A DNA stretch of 64,000 nt from Congeria kusceri (Eukaryota; Mollusca; Bivalvia; Myida; Dreissenidae). The notes under the pieces were generated by a model. The model was not told where the DNA came from, did no database searches, and was given only the letters and a program-made list of their open reading frames with translations. Every line of letters begins with the position of its first letter. The stretch's first letter is position 1. The translations under genes were made by a program, and so were the position numbers. The stretch is taken from the NCBI GenBank assembly GCA_027627225.1, contig JAPFQT010000364.1, forward strand, positions 62,001 to 126,000, given 5' to 3'. Shown piece by piece: positions 9,216 to 20,146 of the stretch.

Positions 9216-11743
9216 ATTTATCCCATTATTTTCTGTCTTTAATTTTGAAAATAAGCGAAAGAAAAACATCAAGTAACATGAAAAACAGTAAATGACGTCA
9301 CAGCAAACAACTAAAATATCATTATGCTGCGCTTAGTTTATACCACGGGGTGTTATTTTGTCAATTCAGACTTGATAATGCGATGAAATAGAGAACATAC
9401 TTAGAGGATAAATCTAGAAAATTAAACAATTTAATTCATCAATAAAGTGGTTTCCAGGTAATCTGCTATCTCAAGTTTACATCGGTAAAATGCTTTAAAG
9501 TAAATGCACCTTTTTACACACACAAAAATTGTTGGCAAGATATACTTCCTGCTAAGGCTAGTTGCAACGGCATCAATTTGGATTAGAAATGCGGTGCATA
9601 TATACAATAACTAAATACGAACAAAATGAACATGGTAAAACACATAAAAAAGAGCCATGCCACAATAAAATTGTTTAGTAATATACAGACTATTAATAAA
9701 CTGAAAGGCATTATTTTATTAGATAATTATGCCATTAATGGAATGTGCATTATAGTACTACATTATATGTTTTGGTTATTTTCATTTAGATTATAAATTG
9801 ATATTTTGACAAGTATATAGGGGCAAATCCAACTATGTAGACAGTCTGAGACATATTTTAGTGCTTTAAATTTGAATATTGAGTATAATTTTTAAATGAA
9901 ATGCTCAGTTTAATGTTGGAAAGCCAAAGAGACAGATGAGGATTTATACCAGAATTGAGTATTAACCCATCATTTTAAAAATCATTTGAGTACTGAATGA
10001 GTTAATGGAGTACTTGAAAACAACTGTTATGCTGTAAACATAAGTTGATTGTTGGCAATAACCCAAAATGAGAAAAATGTAACACACACATTTCATCAAT
10101 ATGACTACCATTTTAGACTGTTGGCAGTAGCCAACGGTCTATTGCGAGGGGAATTTACAAAACAGGTATCGCGGAAAACTACTTCTTTTCTTTGCAGGCT
10201 ATTAGTCAGTAAATCAAAACCAGAATGGGTCCTTCTTCAAAACAGCAAAATTTAAACACTCGTTTTCTTACATTTTATTATTTAATATAATGTATGTAAT
10301 ATGTATTATAATGTGTATATCATGTGATTTATTACATTTACAGTTTGTCAAAAGGTCAATATATATTACAAAATAACTTTAAACTAATGACATCCCTACT
10401 TTTGCTTTTTACTTGTATGTAACCGAATTATTTACCGGAGTGTCCTGGAATAAGGCCACCAAACTAATGCTCTACATCGGTTATTTTTGACTCGTTGCGA
10501 AAGTGTTTTTTTCTTGCTACGAACAAAGATTTATAAATGAACATATTTGTTTATAGATCTTTGGCTAAGAAGCACTAACAATCGGTGCGCCTAACTACTA
10601 CGCTTTATCGGTTATTCTGGCCCTTGCAGATTGACTTGTTTACTGGCATGTATATAATTCCGTTTGCATGAGATAATTAGCCTGAACAAAATAATTTTTC
10701 GTTACTTACAAATTATTTTTCATTAAGATGTCGAATACTATTGAATAAGAAGCCAAATTATAAAGTTTAAAGGTTGGACATTGAACTTCATTCAAACAAA
10801 TGTTTCCTTTTAGCAAAAATGCACTCATAATTCACATGCTTTTAGTTTCTTTTGTCGCCAATAGTCTTTCTACGCTGTCGGCGTGTTGATATAACCATGC
10901 AAGAATGATGCGATCAAAATACTACATTGTCATATTTTGGTTGCATTGAATAATTTTCATATTTTCACTATATGAATATCAGTTAAACATTGACCAATCT
11001 TTACACAATACGCTTGGCAGCTTTGCGTATTCAGTATATGAATTTGAGTTTTGTCACTCATCAAATTTTAAATTAATCGAGTAAATGGTTTTTCAGAAAT
11101 GGATATTTACGCAAATATGCGCCTTATCTGTTGCTCTGGGAAACCTGTGATCAGAAACCAAAACTTTTGGATTGCATAACAAGTGAACCAGAGTTGCCTT
11201 CAAGAAAATATTGTATAACTGTCCTTAAGAGTAATCTGCTTATTTTGATATCATTGGCTACACTATGAGTTTCTTCAGTCCTGACCAAATAATTATCACA
11301 ATTATTATAAGATTTTCATGACAAAAAAAGAAAGTTAAAAACGAGAACCACTTTATATAAAGCAGACAAAGAAATAATCCATAATCTACCTTTAGTCAAG
11401 GTAAAATTATGTATGATCTGTACGGACAAGTGCATTTTTTGGCTATATAAATATATTATTTTCAGTTTATATGACTTCTGTTCATAATTGCTACCACACA
11501 GTAACATAATCACTATCATTTACACTAATCAGGTAATCTTCAGATGAGTTATGTCTTCATTTCAGACATGTTGAAAGTAGAAACTGGCATGTTGAAATGT
11601 TATGTCTTTTGCTCAAATGGGCAAGCTCTTCCAAAAAATAAGGTGTAGAAAAGTTTACAACAGTTTATTTTCTTTACTGGTCCTGAACCAGAACATAATG
11701 TATTACTAAAATTATGTTAGGATCACTGTAAAGCTGCATTACC
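9216..11743 (+). other. Intron 1, AT-rich, no gene recognised
   Basis: No supported coding region. An imperfect 40-bp palindrome at 10524-10563 (AAAGATTTATAAA ... TTTATAGATCTTT) lies between two partly similar stretches ending in ATCGGTTATT (10481-10490 and 10605-10614), possibly an old repeat. Confidence 0.5.
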
Positions 11744-12487
11744 TATTGTAGCAGGGTTGGCATAAAACCTGGGTTTTATAGTATTGACAAGCCTGGGTGG
11801 GTAATACTGAGAAAAACCAGGTTTTACAGGGTTTTACTGGGTAATAGTGGGCGATACTGGGGAAAAAAGATATTGCACAATTATGTTGATATAAATACAA
11901 TGGCAGAATTAGGCAAGGGAAGATACACTCGAAAGGAAACTGAAAATATACAGAAGACTTCAATTAGCAGCAATTCTATATATAATATATTATGTTCATA
12001 GACCAAAAGAATTCCAACTTCCAACAGTCTTTAACATTTCTGTTTACTGGAGAATTTTGAAGTTTGAGCATGTTAGATGGAGAAGAGACGTCATCAGAAT
12101 CGGACAAATGTTTTTTACAAGGAATATTTACGTTTGAACTGGCCATTTTTACAAGTGAATTTTCATTTTCAAATTCAACATTTCATACCGTTTGTTGTAA
12201 CAAACTGTTTAATTACGGACTTTTGCCTATTCAGTCGTGAATGTGTTGAAAACACTACATTCTTACTATGTTTTGGTTTCTAATTATCGTCTCATTGATC
12301 TCGTCCTTAATCTGTTACAAACATGGCACACTTCTATTAGTTGCCGGTTATTATTTTCCAATGATTAGAGAAAAAGCTTATTGTTCTACATGCAATTAAA
12401 ATGCCAATCTAATTGCCGTAGGCCATATAATCAGTCGCATGTTATCACATTATTGATGTGCATTCAGTTTCACGCTTCAGTTAGCTC

Positions 12488-13626
12488 AACAACAACAACA
12501 ACAACAACAACATTTATTAGCATATAAGCATGATAAATGCTTTTCTGCCACAATATACAATTACACAGTGTATAAAGTTTAAATACATAAATACAATGAT
12601 AGAAGTTAACAAAAATAAATACATAGATATGTACTTGTTCAATTGGCTATAATTTATTATTGATTATATAAATTATTCGGTATCTGATTAGCATTGTAAA
12701 TATATTTTGCAAGGTTTATAGTATCTTTTTTATTCAGTGTTTGCATCAAAATATTAAACTTATTTAATGTTGGCCACCTTTGAAAATAATGTTTAAAGTG
12801 TTCTTTTCTACCTTTTCTATAAGTAAGAAATGATAATCATTTTCTATTACATTAAGATTACAAAACTTGCATTTTCTATCTTCACGTGGGATGTTTAGTT
12901 ATTATAGCGTCCTCTTTCTATTTCTAATTTATGTGATAACAATTGAAACCTTGTGAGTGATGTTTTATATTTTATATTTTTAACAATATCAAAATAGGGT
13001 TCTATTTTAAATGTCTTTTTAAATCGACAATATGTCGTGAGTCTAGGTGAATGATTTATTTCACTATACCAACTTTGTTGGAAATTATCAAACAAACGCT
13101 GTTTTATAATATTGTAAATGTAGGATTGATCCGTTTGTTGTGTAAACATTGTCTGATCCGTCCATATATTGCTTAATCCATGCTCATCAAGCATGGTTTT
13201 AATTTGTGATGCCCAATTCCGGTGATTGTAAGTAATATTTTGTTGCGCATCATTGAACAGAAGTGAATATATTGTTTTTATAAGACTGTCATCAGAAGAC
13301 TCTAGTATTTTTAACCAGTAGCTTATTATGTGTAATTTGCGTATTAAATGCAGCGGGTATCTACCCAATTATCCGTATAAACCTGCTAAATTTGGCGATT
13401 TACTAACTTTTAATATTTTTCTAAGTAATTTTGTGTGTATTATTTCCAATTCATTGCCTTTTGTAAATCCCCAAACTTCTGCTGAGTAATGTAAGACTGG
13501 GGCGACTAGTTTTTCAAAGAGGTTTAATTGTTCCTGTGTTTGAAATTCATGTTGATTTATAACAGTGAAAAGTCTATGTAAGGCTCTGTTTCCATGCTCT
13601 GCATGGAATCGTACCACTTGCATCAC
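12488..13626 (-). mobile_element. 5'-truncated non-LTR retrotransposon (LINE) with (GTT)n tail
   Basis: Only the 3' part of the element remains: the end of the reverse-transcriptase ORF followed by about 150 bp of 3' UTR. It ends in a GTT repeat tail (seen as AACAACAAC... at 12488-12512 on the plus strand). It lies within the hAT-like element and is therefore younger. Confidence 0.8.
12655..13626 (-). pseudogene. LINE ORF2 C-terminus (post-RT region and Cys-rich end), broken
   Basis: The reading frame 13626-12895 shows the region after the RT fingers and palm. It contains LVAPVLHYSAEVWGF and then a conserved GxLGRYPL box, where the second residue codon is TAA (13369-13371). This looks like a Glu-to-stop change, since the frame continues unchanged for 157 residues. 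After a second stop at 12895 a frameshift brings in CKFCNL...NDYHF, the usual C-terminal zinc-knuckle-like motif. A further shift gives HYFQRWPTLNKFNILM to the end near 12655. The catalytic YADD region and the endonuclease lie upstream of the truncation and are missing. The same region is seen in the LINE at 34870-37238, of a different subfamily. Confidence 0.85.
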
Positions 13627-14340
13627 TAAAAATCAATACATGCACGATAACTGTCGAGGTAAACCTAGTCAGCAAGACCGCTTAGGCTAAAATGTCGCTT
13701 ACGTCATTTCAATAGTAAATAATTCGGACAAAGGACGCTGTCACCAGAAAAATCGCTAAACTTGAAAAACTTTCGCCACTTGTGCGATTTTGTCGCATTT
13801 GGCGACAGTGGTGATCGCCAGTGCGAACCCTGTGATAAGCGTTGCCATCGACAAATGAATGAATGAACCAGTTGATATGTGCTGGCACTAAACAGTACTG
13901 GAACTATGCATATATTGAATCTGCAAAATCAAAAATAAGTCATTTTCTTTATGATATAATTTAACATAGCATTTAGACTTGTACAAACAATAAAAACTGC
14001 ATATTGACTGAAGAAAAAATAGTATTGCCAACTTTCAGACTTATGACTGGGGTGGGAAAAACCGGGAACACCCAGGGGCGGGTGATTCGTGCCAACCCTG
14101 TATTGTAGCTGTGTTTTACTAGTAGATATATTATGTTTGTGTGTGCAACGATTTGGTTGAAAAAGCTTGACTTTCATAGGGAATTTACCAATATATTTAC
14201 ACGTGTATTAATCATCACACTCCATTAACTCCAGCTTGTATCAGTTGTTACATAGCACATACAGTACATCTCACGCGAAACCAACAAATTCCGCGATCCG
14301 CGGCGTTCAAAGGCAGCGAGTCGACGCGGAGTCTACCATC

Positions 14341-14440
14341 GTAGCCGCGTTTGTTCGCCGAGGAAATCCGCGTCTATTCGCCGAGACAATCCGCGTCTGT
14401 TTGCCGCGGCAATCCGCGTCTGTTCGCCGAGGAAATCCGC
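14341..14440. repeat. 23-bp GC-rich tandem repeat
   Basis: The word AATCCGCG recurs at 14365, 14388, 14411 and 14434, exactly 23 bp apart, with TTCGCCGAG or TTGCCGCGG between. It forms the left arm of the TA-flanked element. Confidence 0.9.
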
Positions 14441-15429
14441 GGCATGATGCCGAGGCATCCCGCGTATCATCTTGTTAAATAATTCAATTACATGTACATG
14501 TATATTCCGAAACAATTACTTTTACTGTGTTGTTGTTTTCAAAGTACAGTGTACGTAAAACTTGCCGTAATTCGATTAAAAACCCGTTTTTGCGACATTC
14601 TCATAAAATATACATAAAATTTACATTTTTATATTGTTGCAGTTGTGGTGATATCAATATTTTCTGTGGTAAAATTTTGTGTTATGAAAAAATATATAGC
14701 ATTTGGCACCGGTTCACAATAATCTAATTGTTATAAGTGTATTATTTGGTAAATTTATGTCACGTAAAAATTATTATAGATTTTCGACACCGACTGCTAA
14801 AAATAACTTTGTTACTAGGCGTTCGCTACAGCGTACACGTGTTCTTTGCTCCGAATTAGTATTGGGGAATATAGTGTAGAAATTTCATCATTTCTAAAAA
14901 TAATTCAAGAACGCGCATTAATATTCATGTGAACTTTACAATCCGCAAATGACAAAGCAGATATACAGATAACGCGAGGTCAGCGTGTCAGCCGAAATTC
15001 AGTGGGTGGAGCGTCATTGTCGACAAAGTCAGCGTTTTATAAATTGATCGTTTTGCAACTGATATTGATCAAGATACGAAACTTATATCAGAGGGCAATT
15101 TAATTTGCTTTAAGTTGGTGTTAATACTTATTTTGACATGATGAACTTTTAAAATGTAAATACAAGACGTGCAGGACGCAAAGTAGCCGTTTTCGCACAT
15201 AGATGTTGTTTTCGCCAACATGTTTGAGCTGAGATAATTAGCAGTTTGAAGCCACGTCAAGAACCAAGATTTAATTGTACCAATAACTTTAAATGTTGTT
15301 TTGTTAGCGATGACAATTATCTCCTAATTATAACATATTGTTTGAACATGCCTATATGCAGACAGTACAGTTACACACTATACATGTACATTGTACATGT
15401 ATAAAGTGTAAAATTTCTCCTCGGTGTCC

Positions 15430-15660
15430 CGCCGCGTGAATGGACACGGCGGCAATCCGCGGATCGATGCCGAGTGCCTCGGCGATTCGCCGTGGCGTGC
15501 GGCATTTCGCCGCGGCGATTCGCCGCGGTAGAAAAATTATGTCCGCGGCGTAGCCGAGTGTTTTGTTGCCTCGGCGATTCGCCGTGGCGTGCGGCATTTT
15601 GCCGCGGCGATTCGCCGCGGTAGAAAAATTATGTACGCGGCGTAGCCGAGTGTTTTGTTG
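15430..15660. repeat. 92-bp GC-rich tandem duplication with palindromes
   Basis: The block beginning CCTCGGCGATTCGCCGTGG at 15477 repeats at 15569 with few changes (one in GCATTTCG/GCATTTTG, one in GTCCGCGG/GTACGCGG). Each copy contains the palindromic CGCGGCGATTCGCCGCGG. It forms the right arm of the TA-flanked element. Confidence 0.9.
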
Positions 15661-15683
15661 GTTTCGCGTGAGCTGTACTGTAT

Positions 15684-16408
15684 CTGGGTATTCCCATGTT
15701 TAATGTGATAGCATTCAGTTGAGTGTTATATTTCATGTGGTACTATTTTGACTTTTACGAAAATGGTTGGATTAGGATTTCCAAGGGCTTGTGACTATGG
15801 TTATCAATGTTTTACATGTTAAACGATAGCTGTGGTGTTGCCTATATGAAATTTCAACCATATGCAGTTTGGGGAAATTATCAGGAAAATCTAAACTTCA
15901 TTATTTACATGCAACTGAAAACAGATACCGGTACTTAAACAGGCATGTATACAGGAACATTATCTCAGATATGTAGCTCTTATCGAAAAGACATTTGGGA
16001 GAATCCTTCTTTATTTCAACAAAGTTGTGTAGTCCACTTTTCCAGAATTCATTTAAATGTGTTGCTACTGTATGTATTTTTGTAAATCAGGATTTCTGAG
16101 TGGTTTATAAAATGGTCGTTTAATTACTAACCGTTCAATGTGGAACCTGAGTCAAATTGTTTGTTTTTCAGGTTTTCTGGGATTTCACTGTACTTGTACT
16201 ATTGTCCTACAATTTCGTTGTTAGGAGCAGATTCAAAGTTAACATAGAATAATCAATAACTTACTAGTTAAGTAATTTTTTCTGACCGCTTGTGTGCTCA
16301 AATGACAGAGGTATATAATAGAAGAATGAAACTATAATAGAAATAAATCTAGATCATCATGTTGATGTTTGTTTCTACATCTACATTGTTGTGTGTTATG
16401 TATTGCAG
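15684..16408 (+). other. Intron 1, last part
   Basis: AT-rich intron. The last bases form a pyrimidine-poor but usable acceptor (TTATGTATTGCAG) in front of exon 2. Confidence 0.6.
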
Positions 16409-16577
16409 ATATGTGCGTGCATGTGTCTGGTTGGACGATGTGATGCGGCAGTGCATGGAGAGGACTGTAACAATACAGTGGAATGTACTGGAACTGGTGA
16501 AGTGTGCAGTAATGGCGCAGGTGGGAAATGTGCCTGTATTGGTACTTACTATTCAAACGGAACAGCTTGTGTAGAGA
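16409..16577 (+). CDS. Secreted EB/EGF-like cysteine-rich protein, coding exon 2 (signal peptide end + module 1)
   Basis: The exon is bounded by an acceptor TTGCAG and a consensus donor A|GTAAGT. It enters in phase 0 and leaves in phase 1. The first residues, ICACMCLVGRCDA, complete the hydrophobic core and cleavage region begun in exon 1. The module follows: cysteines are spaced C-x5-C-x6-C-x7-C-x-C-x10-C, an EB-module/EGF-like arrangement found in extracellular proteins of invertebrates. NNT and NGT (in the last loop) are potential N-glycosylation sites. The frame is open only over the exon, and overlapping open frames are shadows. The biological role is unknown. EB-type modules occur in many unrelated secreted and membrane proteins, so I assign no symbol. 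Confidence 0.8.
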
Positions 16578-17330
16578 GTAAGTACTATTAATATCACTGA
16601 TTGCCTTGTGTATTAGCTAACATTTTAATGCATTTCTTTTAAGAATGTTTATTTTCCATTTACTTTTAAACTTTAAATATAACTTACTGTGAGCGTTTTT
16701 TATTCTCTTGATCTCCCCTGTGCAATGCTCAATGCGAGTTATGTATGGTCCTTGATTGTCTGATATTCCTTGCCAGCTTAGTGCATATAATATTATTAAT
16801 AAGTGACTGAAAGGACATAAATCTATTCAATAAAACAAATTTTTCTGATGCTTTTAGTCACACAAATGCAAATACATGGTGTGCATTTTGTGGAATTCAT
16901 TTTGTTCTTTTAGAATTAAATGTATATTCCAATTAAATGATATCCTTCAATTTAATTTTAGCTCTCACTTGTATGAGCACAGAGTTCTTGTGAGCAAATG
17001 GTTACTGTATGTTACTGAGTTATTTGCAATATGGATGACTTCTGCCAAAGTGTGATGTGGAGAAACACAAATTTTTTGTTGCATTGGTCTCTTGCCATGT
17101 TTATTCCTGAGTATATTATAAGCTTGACTATTCACTGAATATTCTACTCACCCATTCGTCGGCGTCGGCATAATGCTATGGTTAAGATTTGTGTGCAACA
17201 AGAACATATCTCAGTAACTACTACAGATAGTCAATTTAAACTTCACACATGTCTTCGGGGTCATTATGTTAGGTCACTGACTAAGGCCCACAAGTCTGAC
17301 ATGCAATTTAGTTGAATTATGCCCCTTTTT
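16578..17330 (+). other. Intron 2, first part, with family-L leader
   Basis: AT-rich intron to about 17120. From 17122 a leader (CTTGACTATTCACTGAATATT, then GTCGGCGTCGGC) starts a short piece of family L, with CTTCACACATGTCTTCGGGG and AGGTCACTGACTAAGGCC. The start was not resolved further. Confidence 0.5.
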
Positions 17331-18637
17331 AGCTCACCTGAGCAAAACATGTTGGGTCAAAAACTAGGTATCTAGGTCAATTGAAGAAAAAGTCACATTT
17401 TTTGCCCAATCAACATGAAACTTGCTCAGAACATATGTTCTAATGATATCTTGGCCGAGTTCGAAAATGGTTCCGATCCATTGAAAAACATGGCCGCCAG
17501 GGGGCAGGGCAGTTTTCCGTATATGGCCATAGAAAAAGCTTGTGAACACTAGAAGTCACAACTTTTGTCCAATCAACATAAAACTTGCTCAGGACCATTG
17601 TTCTTATAATATCTCGGCCATGTTCGAAAATAGTTCCGCTCCATTGAAAACATGGCCGCCAGGGGGCGGGGTAGTTTTCCTTATATGACTATAGAAAAAG
17701 CTTGTGAATCAACATGAAACTTGCTCAGAACATTTGTTCTTATGATATCCGGGCCGAGTTCGAAAATGGTTCCGGTCGGTTGAAAAACATGACCACCAGG
17801 GGGGGGGTCAGTGTTCCTTATATGGCTATAGGAAAAGCTTGTGAACACTCTAGAAGTCACTTTTTTTGCCCAATCATCATGAAACTTGCTCAGAACCTTT
17901 GTTCTGATGATATCTCAGTTGAGTTCAAAAATGGTTCCGGTCTGGTGAAAAACATGGCGGCCAGAGGGGGGGGGGCAGTTTTCCTTATATGGCTGTAGGA
18001 AAAGCTTGTGAACACTCTAGAAGTCACACTTTTTGCCCAATCTTCATGAAACTTGGTAAGAACATTTGTCCCAATGATATCCCGGCCTAGTTCGAATCTG
18101 GGTCATGTGCGGTCAAAAACTAGGTCACTAGGTCAAATTGAAGTAAAAGTTTGTTAACTATCTAGAAGTCACATTTTTTGCCCAACCTTCATGCAACTTG
18201 GTCAGAACATATGTCTTAATGGTATCTCGGCCGAGTTTGAATCTGGGTCATATGGGGTCAAAAACTAGGTCACTAGGTGAAATTGAAGAAAAAGATAGTT
18301 AACACTCTAGGAGTTACATTATTTTACCCAATCGTCATGAAACTTAGTCAGAACATTTGTCCCAATGGTATCTCGGCCAAGTTCGAATCTGGGTCATGTG
18401 GGGTAAAAAACTAGGTCAGTAAGCCAAATTGAAGAAAAAGCTTCAATTTCAATATGTACTTCAAAATTTTGAATGTCTTTTGTCACTTAAGTTTTTCAAA
18501 CCATGATGATTAAGGCTGCATTTCCATCAGTCCGTATAAGTATATCCATATCCGTATAAAAATGTAACAAATGGAAAATTGTTAGACTAATGAAACTCAG
18601 TTGAGCGACCCAGGGCCATTTGGCCCTTTTGTTGTTC
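17331..18637 (+). repeat. Minisatellite family B, copy 1
   Basis: A leader AGCTCACCTGAGCAAAACATG is followed by about eight units of 140-150 bp with AGTCACATTTTTTGCCCAAT, ATGAAACTTGCTCAGAACAT, GATATCTCGGCC and GGTCACTAGGTCAAATTGAA. It ends in a hairpin (GGGCCATTTGGCCC) and TTTTGTT. Two sub-types alternate: one with CATGGCCGCCAGGGGGCGGG, one with CTGGGTCATGTGGGGTC. Confidence 0.9.
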
Positions 18638-19395
18638 TTAGATATTTAGGTTAAAGTTTGCCAACCTCCGCAAAGTTTGCCAACCTCCGCGCAGAGATTT
18701 GACTGGTTCTGAGCATCAAATCTCTGCCATCATAACAAACCACGTGATGATGATCAATTTAAATCTTCTAGATATTATTTATGGTTTAAATTAGTTATTT
18801 TCTTATTCTGTTTTCATTGTTGAAATATATATATAAAATATATAAAAAGTCCAATTATTTAGAAAATTGCACTGAGTTGCATTAAATAAGTGAAAATTAC
18901 AAATTGTAATCCTTCCATATCTGGAAGGATGTTACTTGTGATGGCAGTGGTAAACGTTGCGAAAAGTTTGAAAGTTTGTGTGAAACAACTTCATATCTCT
19001 ATATCTACTACATATTTATATTAAAACTTTAAACATGCCTTCAAAGCCTTGATGTAAGGTCACTGACCAAGGCCCGTAACTGTGACAAAGCGGTTTGAAT
19101 AGTCGAGCATGCTGTCGTGAGACAGCTATTGTTATGTTTGGAAGGGTACATAGTATATAGTATAATATATGGTATTAAAAAATTACCATATAATAGAGAA
19201 GTTTCATAAAAGTTTAGTTATATTTTCTATTTATATAATGCAGTGTATGTTAGTCTGTAGTAATTTTGAAGATAAATAGTTATGATTTTATTCAGCAATT
19301 TCCTGCTTAATTTCTAGTCTGATTTTTTACTATGAATAACAAATGTGTATAGTGATATGGGTTATAATGTTAAGGTAACATTATTATTATTGTCT
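18638..19395 (+). other. Intron 2: hairpins and family-L-like piece
   Basis: Contains a 12-bp perfect stem, GCAGAGATTTGA / TCAAATCTCTGC, at 18691-18727. A second stem, ATCCTTCCA / TGGAAGGAT, lies near 18907-18930. A family-L-like piece (TTTAAACATGCCTTCAAAG, GGTCACTGACCAAGGCCCGT) ends GAGACAGCTATTGTTATG near 19137. No gene. Confidence 0.5.
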
Positions 19396-20146
19396 CTGTT
19401 TGTAGTCATTATACTCCCACTTTGTAAATAGGAATCATGCATGTTGGTCCATACATCGGTACTTTGGTATGTTGGTACATTACGTTCGTACGTCCCACAT
19501 TTCATTTCCACTCTATGACTCCATAATGCCAGGGAGGATTTTAATACAACTTCAGATTATTATTCTCCATGACCAGACGATGTGTCGCGTACATGCATGT
19601 CTATGAAAGGTCAAGGTCACAATTCAAGTTCAAAGGTCAAATACTTGTATTTTGTTTCTGCTCCATAACTTCTTACTGCCTGGAAAGATTTTAATATAAC
19701 TTCAGATAATTATTCCCCATGACCAGACAATGTATCACATACATGACCCATGCTTGTCCTTCAAAGGTCTAGGTCACAATTCAAGGTCAAAGGTCAAATA
19801 CAGGAAAAATACTTGTATTTCATTTCCACTCCATAACTTTGTAATGCATGGAAAGATGGAAGGATTTGAATATAACTTCAGATTATTATTCCCCATGACC
19901 AGATGATGTGTCATGCACATGACCCATGCTTGTCCATCAAAGGTCAAGGTCACAATTCAAGGTCAAAAGTAAAATACTTGTATTTCATTTCCACTCCATA
20001 ACTTCATAATGCCTTGTAGGATTTTAATATAACTGCAAATAATTATTCCTCATGACCAGATGATGTGTTATGGACATGACCCATGTTTGTAGGTCAAAGG
20101 TCAAGGTCACAGTTTAAGGTCAAAGTTTTAAAATTTGCATTTTTGG
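19396..20146 (+). repeat. Minisatellite family C, copy 1 (left part, interrupted by family D)
   Basis: Units of about 155 bp carry CATTTCCACTCCATAACTTC, ATTTTAATATAACTTCAGAT, CATGACCAGACGATGTGTC and GGTCAAGGTCACAATTCAAG. The last unit is cut within TTTGCATTTT at about 20146 and resumes at 22507. Confidence 0.88.

Larger units (their letters stand above)
11752..14100. mobile_element. hAT-like element with perfect 8-bp target duplication; host of a LINE insertion
   Basis: The ends CAGGGTTGGCA and TGCCAACCCTG are perfect inverted repeats. They are flanked by identical 8-bp sequences, TATTGTAG (11744-11751 and 14101-14108). The terminal CAGGG plus 8-bp duplication is a hAT signature. The 2.35-kb interior includes a LINE 3' fragment (12488-13626). 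At 13819-13833 a second hAT-like terminus on the minus strand (CAGGGTTCGCACTGG) has no partner I could find. No hAT transposase was recognised. Confidence 0.85.
14262..15680. mobile_element. mariner/Tc1-like non-autonomous element with GC-rich arms
   Basis: Inverted ends of about 27 bp (CAGTACA then CTCACGCGAAACCAACAAA, one mismatch) are flanked by TA (14260-14261, 15681-15682). CAGT ends with a TA duplication fit Tc1/mariner or a related TA-targeting superfamily. The arms are strikingly GC- and CpG-rich tandem repeats, while the core (14480-15400) is AT-rich like the surroundings. No transposase is visible. Confidence 0.72.
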
